Below, piece after piece: positions 9,363-19,130 of a stretch of DNA of 64,000 nucleotides (position 1 is its first letter; each line of letters begins with the position of its first letter). A model generated the notes under the pieces. It was not told where the DNA came from. It worked only from the letters and a program-made list of their open reading frames with translations, and searched no databases. The position numbers and the translations under genes are program-made. Source of the DNA: Clostridium saccharoperbutylacetonicum N1-4(HMT) (GTDB lineage Bacteria; Bacillota; Clostridia; Clostridiales; Clostridiaceae); NCBI RefSeq assembly GCF_000340885.1, contig NC_020291.1, forward strand, positions 5,641,001-5,705,000, written 5' to 3'.

Positions 9363-10538
9363 TTAGTCATTTAATGCAGCAATTCCTGGTAATACTTTAC
9401 CTTCTAAGAATTCTAATGATGCTCCACCACCAGTTGAGATGTGAGTCATCTTATCTCCAAAGCCTAAGATATTAACAGCTGCAGCTGAATCTCCACCACC
9501 GATTATAGTAGTTGCATCTGCATCCGCCATAGCTTTAGCTACTGCAATTGTTCCCTTGTTATAGTTTTCGAATTCAAATACTCCCATAGGTCCGTTCCAA
9601 ATTACAGTTTTAGCATCCTTAATAGCATCAGCATATATAGCTTCTGTCTTTGGTCCGATATCTAATCCCATGTTTCCAGCTGGAATGTTTTGATCACCTG
9701 TAACTGTAGCTTCAACATCTTTGAATTCTGCAGCAACTCTATGGTCTACTGGCAATAAGAATTTAACACCCTTTTCTGCTGCCTTAGCAACCATTTCTTT
9801 AGCATAATCAAGTCTATCTGCTTCAACTAAAGAAGTTCCGATTTCATATCCTTGAGCTTTTAAGAATGTGTAAGCCATTCCACCACCAATGATGATTGTG
9901 TTAACTTTGTCTAAAAGATTGTTTATAACAGCAATCTTATCAGAAACCTTAGCTCCACCTAAAATAGCTACGAAAGGTCTTACTGGACTTTCAACTGCAT
10001 CTCCTAAGAATTTTAATTCTTTTTGAATTAAATATCCACATACAGCAGTATCTAAGTATTCAGTTACTCCAACAGTTGAGCAGTGAGCTCTGTGAGCAGT
10101 ACCAAATGCATCATTTACAAATACATCAGCTAATGAAGCTAATTCCTTAGAGAATGTTTCAATGTTCTTAGTTTCTTCTTTTCTGCATCTAGTGTTTTCT
10201 AATAAAACGATGTCTCCATCTTTCATTTCTGCAACTGCTTTTTTAGCGTTTTCACCAACAACTTCTTCATCTCTAGCAAAAACAACTTCTTTTCCTAGCA
10301 TTTCAGTTAATCTTGTAGCAACTGGTGCTAATGATTTAGAAGCATCTTTTCCTAAATGTGAGCAAAGGATAACCTTTGCATTGTGTTCAACTAAATATTT
10401 AATTGTTGGAAGTGCTCCAACTAATCTATTTTCATCTGTTATAACACCATCTTTTAATGGTACGTTAAAATCACATCTTACTAATACTTTTTTACCGTTA
10501 ACATCGATATCTTCAATTGTCTTCTTATTAAAATTCAT
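9363..10538 (-). CDS. pgk: Phosphoglycerate kinase
   Basis: A 391-residue phosphoglycerate kinase that makes ATP from 1,3-bisphosphoglycerate. Family features are the substrate-binding [14 protein letters not shown] near the N-terminus, SHLGKD and [26 protein letters not shown], the hinge-side [12 protein letters not shown] and [11 protein letters not shown], and the nucleotide-binding NGPMGVFE and GGGDSAAA near the C-terminus. The start is the ATG at 10538. The in-frame GTG at 10547 lies inside the GAGGTG ribosome site. It lies 131 bases after gap, with a hairpin in the gap between them, within the CggR-regulated operon. Confidence 0.97.
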   Translation of the reverse strand: MNFNKKTIEDIDVNGKKVLVRCDFNVPLKDGVITDENRLVGALPTIKYLVEHNAKVILCSHLGKDASKSLAPVATRLTEMLGKEVVFARDEEVVGENAKKAVAEMKDGDIVLLENTRCRKEETKNIETFSKELASLADVFVNDAFGTAHRAHCSTVGVTEYLDTAVCGYLIQKELKFLGDAVESPVRPFVAILGGAKVSDKIAVINNLLDKVNTIIIGGGMAYTFLKAQGYEIGTSLVEADRLDYAKEMVAKAAEKGVKFLLPVDHRVAAEFKDVEATVTGDQNIPAGNMGLDIGPKTEAIYADAIKDAKTVIWNGPMGVFEFENYNKGTIAVAKAMADADATTIIGGGDSAAAVNILGFGDKMTHISTGGGASLEFLEGKVLPGIAALND

Positions 10539-10580
10539 GATTTTCACCTCTTAAAAAATATTTTCTGAGTATTTTAAAAT

Positions 10581-10617
10581 AGTCTGGCTTTATAGCCTTA
10601 TACTACAAAACCAGACT
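10581..10617 (-). promoter_or_regulatory. Hairpin between gap and pgk
   Basis: AGTCTGG pairs with CCAGACT across a long loop, followed on the minus strand by ATTTTAAAAT. It is a weak terminator or an intercistronic processing hairpin. The glycolytic operon of B. subtilis is cleaved between cggR and gap, so processing here is plausible but unproven. Confidence 0.5.
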
Positions 10618-10669
10618 TATTCATTTCAACATAAATTTGCGCGTTATGTTTAAATTAGATCAATTCAAA

Positions 10670-11671
10670 TTACTTTAAGTTAGCGAAGTATCCTAAAGTT
10701 CTGATTAATTGGTTAGTGTATGACATTTCGTTATCGTACCAAGCAGCTACTTTAACTAATTGTTCTCCATTAACTTCCATAACCTTAGTTTGAGTTCCAT
10801 CGAATAATGATCCGAAGCTGCTTCCGATGATATCGCAAGAAACTATTTCGTCTTCAGTGTATCCGAAAGATTCAGTTGCAGCAGCTGCCATAGCAGCATT
10901 AATTTCATCTGCAGTAACTTTCTTAGATAAAGTACAAACTAATTCAGTTAATGAACCAGTGATTGTTGGAACTCTTTGAGCTCCTCCATCTAATTTTCCA
11001 GCTAATTCTGGGATAACTAATCCGATTGCTTTAGCAGCACCAGTTGAGTTAGGAATGATAGAAGCTGCAGCAGCTCTAGCTCTTCTTAAATCACCTTTTC
11101 TGTGTGGAGCATCTAAAGTATTTTGATCGTTAGTGTATGAGTGAATTGTAGTCATGAAACCTTTAGTTAATCCAAATTTATCACTTAATACTTTAGCCAT
11201 TGGAGCTAAACAGTTAGTAGTACATGAAGCACCTGAAATAACTGTATCTTCTGCCTTTAAGATGTCGTGGTTTACATTGTAAACTACTGTTGGTAGATCA
11301 TTTCCTGCTGGAGCTGAAATAACAACTCTCTTAGCACCTGCTGCAATATGAGCTGAAGCTGATTTCTTTGATGCAAAGAATCCTGTACATTCTAAAACGA
11401 TATCTACTTTTAATTCTCCCCATGGTAAGTTTTCTGGCTTAGCATCAGCAGTAACTTTGATTTCTTTTCCGTTTACTACGAAAGCGCCTTCTTTAACTTC
11501 GATTTCTCCATCGAATCTTCCTTGAGCTGAATCATATTTGAATAAGTGTGCTAACATTTTAGCATCTGTTAAGTCATTGATTGCAACCACGTTAAATTCA
11601 GGGTTGTTAATCATTAATCTTAAAGCTAATCTTCCTATTCTTCCAAAACCATTAATTGCTACGTTTACCAT
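10670..11671 (-). CDS. gap: Glyceraldehyde-3-phosphate dehydrogenase, type I
   Basis: A 333-residue NAD-dependent GAPDH with the N-terminal nucleotide-binding NGFGRIGRL, the active-site [10 protein letters not shown] (catalytic Cys near 150), the His-bearing [10 protein letters not shown], and the phosphate-site STGAAKAIG and [12 protein letters not shown] near the C-terminus. AGGAGG lies nine bases before the ATG at 11671. It follows cggR by 77 bases, the conserved order of the operon in Firmicutes. It oxidises glyceraldehyde 3-phosphate and supplies NADH for fermentative reactions. Codons are strongly biased to a few choices, consistent with high expression. Confidence 0.98.
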   Translation of the reverse strand: MVNVAINGFGRIGRLALRLMINNPEFNVVAINDLTDAKMLAHLFKYDSAQGRFDGEIEVKEGAFVVNGKEIKVTADAKPENLPWGELKVDIVLECTGFFASKKSASAHIAAGAKRVVISAPAGNDLPTVVYNVNHDILKAEDTVISGASCTTNCLAPMAKVLSDKFGLTKGFMTTIHSYTNDQNTLDAPHRKGDLRRARAAAASIIPNSTGAAKAIGLVIPELAGKLDGGAQRVPTITGSLTELVCTLSKKVTADEINAAMAAAATESFGYTEDEIVSCDIIGSSFGSLFDGTQTKVMEVNGEQLVKVAAWYDNEMSYTNQLIRTLGYFANLK

Positions 11672-11748
11672 ATACAATTACCTCCTAATATAATGCTTTT
11701 TTTATTTTTATAAAAATAAATTTTTACAAACTAATTTAATAACTGAAT

Positions 11749-12777
11749 TTAACCTTCTAGTATATTTATTATTCCTTCAGCGACTGCTTCATCTGTGACT
11801 AATACACCATCAACATCGTTATATTCAGTTGCAATAATAGATTCTATTTTATCTTTACCTCCAGCAACGGCAATATGTGTTTTAATTTTTCTTGCCTCGT
11901 TAATTTTTATGCCAATTGCAGTGGTTTCCGATATAATTTGAGAATCCTTATTGAAATAACATCCAAACGCTTCCCCAACAGCACCATTGTTAATTAAATT
12001 ATCAATTTCTTGCTGCGGAACTCCTCTTTTTCTTGCCATTTGTACAGCATTACCAATTCCATAAATCAATACATCTGCTTTATGAATTGTATCTATTACA
12101 GCTTTTACGGCTTCTTCCTTAAGAACAGTATCTATTATATCTAAACTTAAGTTATCTGAGATATGAAGCATCTTATAAGTACCATTTAATTTTTTGGCTA
12201 AGGTAGCAGCCAAAGTACTTGCTTGGGTTTCAACTTTCTTGCCCATGCCACCTCTTGCTGGTACTACTTGAATTTTTGACAAATTTGTAATTTTAGGAAA
12301 TGCTTCTACCACTTCTTTTAAAGTACTTCCTCCTGTTAACGCTATTATAGAATCATCTTTTAAGACATCTTTCACATAATTAGCACAGGCCTTCCCTAAA
12401 TCTTTTAGAACTAGTGGATTTTCATCTACATTTCCAGGGACAATGATTACTTTTTTTAGTTTAAGAAAAGTTTCAATTTTCTTTTCAACTTCTGAAAGTC
12501 CTTTTATTTCATGAATAAAATCATTTAATTTATAAATAATATCTACGCCTTCACTTGTAACTGTCATTCCAGAAGTATTTATCTCAATTAATCCTTGTTC
12601 CTTTAAAAAACCTATTTCGGTTCTGACTATTCTCTCTCCAACATTTAAAATGTCAGCAAGAACTCTTCTTCCTATAGGTTGATTATGACAGATCGTTCTG
12701 AGTACGTTATACCTTTTCTCTAATGTATTTACAAGCTCAGGAACTATCTTTTTTTGTAATTCTAATATTTCCTGCAA
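11749..12777 (-). CDS. cggR: Central glycolytic genes regulator CggR
   Basis: A SorC-family repressor of about 342 residues. The N-terminal winged helix lies roughly at 25-75 (TICHNQPIGRRVLADIL then ERIVRTEIGFLKEQGLI). The C-terminal sugar-phosphate-binding domain includes LTGGSTLKEV, VPARGGMG and AVAGGKDK. In B. subtilis, CggR blocks the gap operon and is released by fructose 1,6-bisphosphate. I place the start at a TTG (12777) preceded by AAGGGAG. The longer ATG at 12810 lies inside the putative operator, which makes it less likely. It is first in the operon with gap, pgk and tpiA, so it should control itself. Confidence 0.93.
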   Translation of the reverse strand: MQEILELQKKIVPELVNTLEKRYNVLRTICHNQPIGRRVLADILNVGERIVRTEIGFLKEQGLIEINTSGMTVTSEGVDIIYKLNDFIHEIKGLSEVEKKIETFLKLKKVIIVPGNVDENPLVLKDLGKACANYVKDVLKDDSIIALTGGSTLKEVVEAFPKITNLSKIQVVPARGGMGKKVETQASTLAATLAKKLNGTYKMLHISDNLSLDIIDTVLKEEAVKAVIDTIHKADVLIYGIGNAVQMARKRGVPQQEIDNLINNGAVGEAFGCYFNKDSQIISETTAIGIKINEARKIKTHIAVAGGKDKIESIIATEYNDVDGVLVTDEAVAEGIINILEG

Positions 12778-12801
12778 CTCAAACACTCCCTTGGTCACTA
12801 C

Positions 12802-12828
12802 GTGTCCCATATTATTTCATTGTGTCCC
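12802..12828 (-). promoter_or_regulatory. Putative CggR operator (paired GGGACAC repeats)
   Basis: Two direct GGGACAC copies on the minus strand start exactly 20 bases apart, about two helical turns. They lie just downstream of the expected transcription start. The B. subtilis CggR operator also uses directly repeated GGGAC half-sites downstream of the start, so autoregulation by roadblock is the natural reading. Confidence 0.7.
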
Positions 12829-12837
12829 ACATATATT

Positions 12838-12866
12838 ATTATAAAACACCTTTTCAAATTTTTAAA
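12838..12866 (-). promoter_or_regulatory. cggR-gap operon promoter
   Basis: A perfect TATAAT -10 box (12838-12843) lies 17 bases from a TTTAAA -35-like box (12861-12866). The predicted start near 12831 places the GGGACAC repeats in the first 30 transcribed bases. Confidence 0.65.
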
Positions 12867-13066
12867 GCCTTTAAGTAAATTTTTTTTATAATATTTCAAA
12901 AAAAGCAAAAAAACTCTAACAAATTTAATAACTAGAAAGTTTTTTTGTAGCTTTCTACAATATTTCATAAATACACTAATCTATCATTAAATAAACGTTT
13001 TTCTTAGGCTAATAATAATATTTTATATCCATTATTATCTGTAAATTTCATAAAGCTTAAAATTTA

Positions 13067-13101
13067 CAACCATAATAATTGAAAATTAGCTATTATGGTT
13101 G
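13067..13101 (-). terminator. Hairpin downstream of rpoN
   Basis: CAACCATAATA pairs with TATTATGGTTG, 11 bp with a 13-base loop, 38 bases after the rpoN stop. The following bases (TAAATTTT) are a poor T-run, so it is a terminator only by position. The rest of 12867-13138 is AT-rich with no gene seen. Confidence 0.5.
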
Positions 13102-13138
13102 CTTAATATTATTTCATTATAACGTCAAAACTTTACTT

Positions 13139-14527
13139 CTATAATCTTTTTCTCATAGATGAAGATTTAATTCCTAACTCTTCTCTATATTTTGCAACTG
13201 TTCTACGTGAAATATTCATATTTTTTTCTGCTAACATAGAACTTATTGCTTGATCAGAAAGAGGTTTGCTCTTATTCTCCTCGTTTATAATTTCTTTTAT
13301 TTCATTTTTTATTTTTATTGTTGCCATATCCTCATTATTATTTGAAGACATACCACTTTGGAACAAATCTTTTATTTTAATTGTTCCATAACTTGTCAAT
13401 ACGTACTTATCTCTAACAGCTCTACTCACTGTCGATTCATGAACATTGATTTTTTCAGCAACTTCTTTTAATGTTAAAGGTTTTATGTGCTGTTTTCCAT
13501 GAATGAAAAATTCTTTTTGCTTATCAACAAGGCATTCTAATACTTTATATAAAGTATTTTTTCTTTGTTCTATAGACTTAATTAAAAACAATGCTTGATT
13601 AATTTTTTCCTTTACATATGCGTTTGTTTCTGAGTCTTTATTGTTTTGTAATACATCTTTGTAAGTCTTATTCACCATAAGGCGAGGTAACACACTTTCA
13701 TTCATTAATATGAAGAATTCACCATCAACATTTTTCACTTCTGCATCGGGAATTATATAATTTACTTCTTCTCCTGTATAAAATCCTCTTGAAGGTTTAG
13801 GTTCAAGTCTCTTAATCAAGTCACCATATCTTTGAGCTTCTCTTGGTGATATATTAAGTGCCTTTCCAACTGCTTCATATTTATTTTCTGCAATATTCTC
13901 TAAATGATTTAAAATCATTTTCTCTATTATATTATCAAAAACATTAAGTTTTATACTTTGAATAAGAAGACATTCCTGAATGTTTCTAGCTCCTATTCCA
14001 TAAGGCTCCAGACCTTGAACTACTGTTAATGCCTTTTCAACTATCTCTTCAGATATAGTTAATTCCTCTGCTAACTCTTTTGTAGATATTTCTAGATATC
14101 CCCTATAATCTAGAGATTCAATAATATACTTACATATGCTTAGAGTATATTGATCTATATCTGTTCCGACCAATTGCTCTTGTAAATATTCCTTTAATGA
14201 CATCTTTTTTTCAATAAAATTAAGTGGCGAAACATCTTCATTAGAATAATTTGTCTCTGATCTATCTCTATAATTATCTGAATACAACTCTTCTGTTATT
14301 TTTTTTGCATCATATTCATTCCGTGTACTCATTTCATCGTTTATTACATCATCCTGCGAATTTACTTCTTCATTTATTTCTATAACTGGATTTTCTGAAT
14401 ACTCATTATCTATATATTCTCTTAAATCATGAAGGGACATCTGCAAAAGCTTTATAGATTGCTGCATATTTTGAGTTAATATCATTCTCTGTTCTTGAGT
14501 CATCTTCATGCCATAATCCAAATTCAT
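13139..14527 (-). CDS. rpoN: RNA polymerase sigma-54 factor
   Basis: A 462-residue sigma-54. Region I is at the N-terminus, Gln/Leu-rich (QRMILTQNMQQSIKLLQM), followed by an acidic linker, the core-binding region (LVGTDIDQYTL onward), the helix-turn-helix LKEVAEKINVHESTVSRAV near 365-385, and the RpoN box near the end with RRTVAKYREELGI. Sigma-54 needs a bacterial enhancer-binding ATPase to melt promoters. None is in this window. AAGGAGG precedes the ATG. It lies upstream of cggR on the same strand, with about 360 bases between the genes and a separate cggR promoter, so the two are probably separate units. Confidence 0.95.
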   Translation of the reverse strand: MNLDYGMKMTQEQRMILTQNMQQSIKLLQMSLHDLREYIDNEYSENPVIEINEEVNSQDDVINDEMSTRNEYDAKKITEELYSDNYRDRSETNYSNEDVSPLNFIEKKMSLKEYLQEQLVGTDIDQYTLSICKYIIESLDYRGYLEISTKELAEELTISEEIVEKALTVVQGLEPYGIGARNIQECLLIQSIKLNVFDNIIEKMILNHLENIAENKYEAVGKALNISPREAQRYGDLIKRLEPKPSRGFYTGEEVNYIIPDAEVKNVDGEFFILMNESVLPRLMVNKTYKDVLQNNKDSETNAYVKEKINQALFLIKSIEQRKNTLYKVLECLVDKQKEFFIHGKQHIKPLTLKEVAEKINVHESTVSRAVRDKYVLTSYGTIKIKDLFQSGMSSNNNEDMATIKIKNEIKEIINEENKSKPLSDQAISSMLAEKNMNISRRTVAKYREELGIKSSSMRKRL

Positions 14528-14777
14528 ATTTTGCCTCCTTATAAATTCTGTGTAATCCTTCGATTAAACGTATTCATTGCAATTAAATCTATATTATTAT
14601 ACACCTCATCAATATCATTAATATTTGAATTTTATGATATAATTTCATTAACAACTGTATTATACCATAAACTTTGTATTTTATAGGTATATTTTATTAA
14701 ATTAATCACTTTCCTAAGTCTATCTTTTGTGTTTATTGAATTTTTTATAATAAAAAACATGTTAAATATTATTTATT

Positions 14778-14820
14778 TATGCTAATTTCAATTTAATCAT
14801 ACAAACTAAAATTAGCATAA
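14778..14820 (-). terminator. Terminator-like hairpin after degV
   Basis: TTATGCTAATTT pairs with AAATTAGCATAA about 47 bases past the degV stop, embedded in AT-rich DNA and flanked by a wider ACATGTT repeat pair. It is the only structure seen in the 339-base gap between rpoN and degV, which otherwise has no gene. Confidence 0.55.
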
Positions 14821-14866
14821 TAAAAAAATAAAAACATGTTATTTTAATATAATATATATAATTCCA

Positions 14867-15703
14867 TTATTTAGTTAACAATACCAATCCACAACAACCC
14901 GGACCCGAATGTATAGATACCGTTGATCCCACTGGGCATTCGATATAATTTACCTTATTGCTATCCATATACTCTTTTAGTGCTTCCTTAACTTCAATAT
15001 TATTTACATCTATTAATATAACTGGCACATCATCATCTAAGGTTGCATTTTCCAAATCACTAATAATCTTTTTAATTGCCTTTTTATTTCCTCTAATTTT
15101 ATCTTTTACCGACATAATACCATCTTTAATCTCAAGAATTAATTTAATCCCAAGTACTCCACCAACTACACCAGTAGTTTTAGAAATCCTTCCACCTCTT
15201 ACAAGATATTCTAAAGAATCAAAGTATACTGACAGCATAACTTTTGATTTAACATCATTTAATTCTTTCTCAATTTCAACAATATTAAAACCTTTTTCTC
15301 TGAGTTTAGCTGCTTTTAAAACCAAAATCCCAAGTGCTGCTGTAACATTTTGAGAATCCACAACAAATATGTCTTTACTCTCTAATGTATCTCTTGCAAT
15401 ACATGCTGATTGATAAGTTCCACTCATCACAGAAGACATATGAATTGAAATAATTTTATAGCCTTCTTCCAAATATTTTTTATAAGCTTCAATGAATCTA
15501 TTTGGAGTCACTTGAGCTGTAGTAGGTAATACATTACTTTTTTCTATTTTTTCAAATACCTTATCTGGATTTATTTCAACACCATCTAAGTAACTCTCTT
15601 CACCAAAGTTTATTAGTAATGGTAAAACTTCTATATCATATTTTTCATAGACACCCTTTGACAAATCAGCTGTACTATCCGTTATGATTTTTATCTTTTC
15701 CAT
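14867..15703 (-). CDS. DegV family fatty-acid-binding protein
   Basis: A 278-residue DegV protein (FakB-like fold). The ITDSTADLS opening, the lipid-site TTAQVTPNRF near 60-70, HMSSVMSGTYQSA near 97-109, and YLVRGGRISKTTG followed by a Gly-rich stretch in the second domain are all recognisable. Proteins of this family bind a fatty acid and, as FakB, present it to a FakA kinase; no fakA is in this window. It lies 20 bases downstream of trmL on the same strand, suggesting co-transcription without an obvious functional link. Confidence 0.88.
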   Translation of the reverse strand: MEKIKIITDSTADLSKGVYEKYDIEVLPLLINFGEESYLDGVEINPDKVFEKIEKSNVLPTTAQVTPNRFIEAYKKYLEEGYKIISIHMSSVMSGTYQSACIARDTLESKDIFVVDSQNVTAALGILVLKAAKLREKGFNIVEIEKELNDVKSKVMLSVYFDSLEYLVRGGRISKTTGVVGGVLGIKLILEIKDGIMSVKDKIRGNKKAIKKIISDLENATLDDDVPVILIDVNNIEVKEALKEYMDSNKVNYIECPVGSTVSIHSGPGCCGLVLLTK

Positions 15704-15723
15704 ATTTCTCCATTCCTCTTCAA

Positions 15724-16185
15724 TTATTTCATATTAGGAAATCCTATCTGCCTTAATGCTTCATAAGCAACTATAGCTACTGTATTGGATAAATTCAAAC
15801 TTCTAGTACTTGATTTTATCATAGGAATTCTAAATCCAATGTTTTCTTTATGAACTTCTTCAGGAACACCACATGTTTCTCTTCCAAACATTATAAAATC
15901 GCCTTCTTGAAAGCATATCTCATCAAAATGAGCTTCTGCATGAGTAGTTGATAAATAAATTTTTTTATCCCCATACTTCTTCATAAAGTCATCATAACTT
16001 TCATGTATTTCTAGATCTAGATCCTTCCAATAATCCAAGCCTGCCCTTTTAACCTGCTTCTCATTTATTTCAAACCCTAATGGCTTTATCAAATGCAACT
16101 TACTGTTTGTAAGAACGCAAGTTCTTGCAATATTTCCTGTATTTTGAGGTATTTCAGGCTGGTATAAAACTATATTTAAATTCAA
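15724..16185 (-). CDS. trmL: tRNA (cytidine(34)-2'-O)-methyltransferase TrmL
   Basis: A SPOUT-class methyltransferase of about 153 residues with the family opening NIVLYQPEIPQNTGNIARTC, the central FGRETCGVP and the knot-forming RSLNLSNTVAIVAYEALRQ near the C-terminus. TrmL methylates the wobble nucleotide of tRNA-Leu isoacceptors using S-adenosylmethionine. The start is uncertain. A TTG at 16185 with GGAGAAGGTG upstream gives a protein matching family length, whereas the longer ATG at 16212 adds nine residues. First gene of a two-gene unit with degV. Confidence 0.9.
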   Translation of the reverse strand: MNLNIVLYQPEIPQNTGNIARTCVLTNSKLHLIKPLGFEINEKQVKRAGLDYWKDLDLEIHESYDDFMKKYGDKKIYLSTTHAEAHFDEICFQEGDFIMFGRETCGVPEEVHKENIGFRIPMIKSSTRSLNLSNTVAIVAYEALRQIGFPNMK

Positions 16186-16272
16186 AATTTCACCTTCTCC
16201 TATTTTGTACAAATAATTTCATCGTTTCATATTAGAAAATTATACTATATGGTTTAAAACAAGTCAAAACTA

Positions 16273-16329
16273 TTTAAAGCATACTCCACTAATATATCAA
16301 ATTGATTTTCTTAGAAAATATGCTTTAAA
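16273..16329 (-). terminator. Terminator-like hairpin after the VanW protein gene
   Basis: TTTAAAGCATA pairs with TATGCTTTAAA across a 35-base loop about 20 bases after the stop, followed by TAGTTTTG. The long loop makes it a weak candidate. Confidence 0.45.
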
Positions 16330-16347
16330 TTTATTAAGACTCAAACT

Positions 16348-17838
16348 TTATTGAGCTGGTTGTGCTACTGGTGGTGGAGCTATTGGCTGAACGTCTGCTG
16401 GTGGCGGAGTCGCTGCAGCTGAATTTGCTGCTGGCTGGGTTCCTTTTCTAACCACAATCCCTACACTTGCATAAGTATCTGTTGCAACAATTTCACGATT
16501 AACTTCCACTCCATTTTCATAAGTAATTTGGTAAGATCTTGCTTGATATCCAGTCATCCCTACCCCATCCTTAACTTCTTTTCCTTCTGGAAGAGTATTA
16601 TCTGGAACGACCTTTGTTTCTGGCGGTATTGTTGCCAAAATTTCATTAGCCATGTCATATGTTTTTCCATTTAATGCACTAGAATCTCCATATATACTAT
16701 ATGTAACAACTTTACCTACAGTAGTACCTTGAATATAAATTGGGAAATCATAAACATTTTTAAACTTGTAATCCAAATATCCATAGGAAACTGTTGCATC
16801 AAGCCCAGGTTGTGCATACCCTACTGTCATCGAATGATTTGTTCTTTCAACTGATCTTAAATTAGCTTTCATTACAGCTCTATAAAGTGTAGTAGAAACT
16901 TGACATATTCCTCCACCAATTCCTGGTTCAACTTTATTTCCAACATAAGTTCCAGCTTCTTGATAGCCTCTTTCAACCGTTCTAGGTCCGACAACATCAT
17001 TAAAACTGAATACTTCTCCTGGCATAACTACTGTCCCATTTATGGCTGAAGTTGCTATTTCTATGTTATTACTTCTACCAGGTGCTGATGAACCATAATT
17101 TGTAGAAAAAGTCCCCATTAAATTCTTTATTTTAGATAAATCTTCTTTAGTTATCTTTGGTTTAGTTATTTCCACATCCACATTAACAGGGTCTCCAGCG
17201 TCTAATTTACCATTAATATTTTCCTTTAATTTAGAATCTAAGTTCTCTAAATTTATTGTTTTTCCTTCTGTTTCCGGTTTTACAACAATATTATTTTTAT
17301 CAATACTAACCGTAGCATCTTTAGGTGCTTGACCAACCTCATTTTGTAATTTTTTCTCATAAGTTTTTAATTTCTCTTCATCATAAGAAAATCCTAGTGA
17401 AATTTCATTTTTTGAATTTTCACCATTTTTTATAGTCATATACTTTTTGAAAAGCCCATTTTCTTTTCCAATGCTATAAGCTTGCTCTACTGTTCCGTCT
17501 ATATCATATTTAGGAATAATATCAGAATAAATAAGTTCGTAATGTTTGTCCCCTATTTCTATATTTAACTTTTTCTTACCTATAGCAGTTTCAAAAGTTT
17601 CAATAAGCTTATTTTTTGCTTCTTCTTTTGTCATGCCTCCAAGATCTGTCCCTTGCACCATCACTCCTGGATATATCTTATTTTCCCATTCCTTAACTGT
17701 CCCCTTTGCAACTAAGTTAAACCCAACCAGTGCAGCAATCCCTATAACTGCAAGAGCTGATATAGCTAGCATTACCTTCTTCTTTGCATTAGATTTTCTT
17801 CTAGAAGATTTTGCTCTTTTTCCAGTCCGTTTTTCCAC
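16348..17838 (-). CDS. VanW family protein with PG-binding and G5 domains
   Basis: A 496-residue exported wall protein. A Lys/Arg-rich N-terminus precedes one membrane helix (about 22-45). Next come a putative peptidoglycan-binding type 4 region (IYPGVMVQGTDLGGMTKEEA onward) and the VanW domain with its signature FSFNDVVGPRTVERGY, GIGGGICQVSTTLY and RTNHSMTVGYAQPGLDA. A G5-like domain follows (EVKDGVGMTGYQARSY onward), then a Pro/Ala-rich tail. It starts at GTG with AAAGGAG upstream. VanW proteins are widespread in clostridia and are not by themselves vancomycin resistance. The precise role in wall metabolism is unknown. Confidence 0.88.
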   Translation of the reverse strand: MEKRTGKRAKSSRRKSNAKKKVMLAISALAVIGIAALVGFNLVAKGTVKEWENKIYPGVMVQGTDLGGMTKEEAKNKLIETFETAIGKKKLNIEIGDKHYELIYSDIIPKYDIDGTVEQAYSIGKENGLFKKYMTIKNGENSKNEISLGFSYDEEKLKTYEKKLQNEVGQAPKDATVSIDKNNIVVKPETEGKTINLENLDSKLKENINGKLDAGDPVNVDVEITKPKITKEDLSKIKNLMGTFSTNYGSSAPGRSNNIEIATSAINGTVVMPGEVFSFNDVVGPRTVERGYQEAGTYVGNKVEPGIGGGICQVSTTLYRAVMKANLRSVERTNHSMTVGYAQPGLDATVSYGYLDYKFKNVYDFPIYIQGTTVGKVVTYSIYGDSSALNGKTYDMANEILATIPPETKVVPDNTLPEGKEVKDGVGMTGYQARSYQITYENGVEVNREIVATDTYASVGIVVRKGTQPAANSAAATPPPADVQPIAPPPVAQPAQ

Positions 17839-17948
17839 TCTCTATTCTCCTTTCGAGGAATTAAGTTTTAAGCATTAATTCATTTTAAAATACTTTTAAA
17901 AACTATAATATTAATTTACATTAATATCAATTTGTTACTAACTTCATT

Positions 17949-18002
17949 ATTATATCATACACCAACTGTCATATGATAGTAATATTATCACGGTACAGTT
18001 GG
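17949..18002 (-). promoter_or_regulatory. Promoter and dyad upstream of the VanW gene
   Basis: TATAAT at 17949-17954 is a good -10 box on the minus strand. Just upstream, CCAACTGT pairs with ACAGTTGG (17972-17979 and 17995-18002), overlapping the -35 position. The dyad could be an operator or the end of the preceding muramidase transcript; it lacks a T-run. Confidence 0.4.
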
Positions 18003-18023
18003 ATTTATGATATAATTTTTTCT

Positions 18024-18965
18024 TTACAAATTTACTTTTGATCGCGTCTTTGAGGTCTCTCCGTCATAATCAAAAGCTTCTATCGAAACCTCTATAGGCA
18101 CATTCTTTTGAACTTTTATTTTATTTGCAGGTATTGTATAGCTTGTAGCTTTTTCATCAACAGTTCCAACCCATTCTCTATTAACAAATAAATTATATCC
18201 TAACAAATCTATATCATTGTTTCTATTCCATGATACTCTTATGTTTCTTCCTTCAAAGCTTGCTTTTAATCCTGCTACAGCATCTGGTTGAATCAATAAA
18301 TCTATATTATCTGGTCCCCAATTTGCATCTAATGGATTATCAACCCCTTGTACTTTTTGACTTTCACTATATTGCCATATTCTCCATCTTGTCCATCCCC
18401 CAACATTTGGTGGAAACTTAGGATTAATAGGTATTGCTGTATACATAGCAATCCATAGTGGCATATTTTTCAAAGGATATCCACGCCCAGGTATATAAAA
18501 ATTATCATACAATTCTATGAAATTTGTTCCTGTATAAATCATAAGTCTACGCCTAGTTTTTTGTTCAAATCTCTTTCTAAATCTATCAATCCAGTTAATT
18601 AATGTTTTTGTAGATATAGATTTATCTAATGGTGCTTCAACGTCTATTACTGGAAATAAATCTCCGTAATCTTTATTTCCGAACCCCTGTTGTAATGTGT
18701 TTATAAAATCGTCACACTGTCTATCTGCATCAGTCAAATCATAGGATGGTAATGAAAAATGATATGCTCCAACTGGTATCCCATAACTTCTACTCGCCTT
18801 TGCATACTCAATAAATCTCCTATCTACTCTAAATCTTCCAGTTGCAGATCCAGAAGCTCTCAAATATAAAAAATCTATAGTTGTGGCTAGTACATTAAAT
18901 TGAACATTTTGGCTATACTCATTTATGTCTATTCCAAAAAGACTTTTAGGATTCTTGTCTTGCAT
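18024..18965 (-). CDS. GH25 muramidase with C-terminal fibronectin-like domain
   Basis: A 313-residue glycoside hydrolase family 25 lysozyme. The catalytic barrel spans about 8-205, with FGIDINEYSQ at the start, YLRASGS, VGAYHFSLPS and the acidic FPVIDVEAP carrying the catalytic carboxylates, then WIAMYTA and IWQYSES. Residues about 225-313 form a fibronectin type III-like beta domain (IRVSWNRNNDIDLLGYNLFV). There is no signal peptide, so release may need lysis, a sporulating mother cell or a non-classical route. No phage genes adjoin it. Probable role: cutting the glycan strand of peptidoglycan during mother-cell lysis or wall turnover. Confidence 0.88.
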   Translation of the reverse strand: MQDKNPKSLFGIDINEYSQNVQFNVLATTIDFLYLRASGSATGRFRVDRRFIEYAKASRSYGIPVGAYHFSLPSYDLTDADRQCDDFINTLQQGFGNKDYGDLFPVIDVEAPLDKSISTKTLINWIDRFRKRFEQKTRRRLMIYTGTNFIELYDNFYIPGRGYPLKNMPLWIAMYTAIPINPKFPPNVGGWTRWRIWQYSESQKVQGVDNPLDANWGPDNIDLLIQPDAVAGLKASFEGRNIRVSWNRNNDIDLLGYNLFVNREWVGTVDEKATSYTIPANKIKVQKNVPIEVSIEAFDYDGETSKTRSKVNL

Positions 18966-19130
18966 ATTTCCTCCAAAAAAAATACTTCCTTAATATAAAT
19001 ATTAATTCATATATAAAAAAGTACCTATCTTGTTATTATTTTTCATTAAATGATTATGGAAGAAATTCGCTAGGAATTTCAACCACTATTATTAATTATT
19101 TATCACTATTTTATTTATTATAAAAATATG

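Noticed and set aside
13139..14866. Sigma-54 (GG-N10-GC) promoters driving nearby genes
   Set aside because: No convincing -24/-12 pair or enhancer-binding protein was found close to rpoN.
16348..17838. Vancomycin resistance gene cluster
   Set aside because: VanW-domain proteins are common in clostridia. No vanR, vanS, vanH or D-Ala-D-Lac ligase is adjacent, and the ddl in this window is far away and ordinary.
18024..18965. Prophage remnant around the GH25 muramidase
   Set aside because: No holin, tail, terminase, integrase or attachment site occurs nearby. Neighbours are ordinary chromosomal genes.
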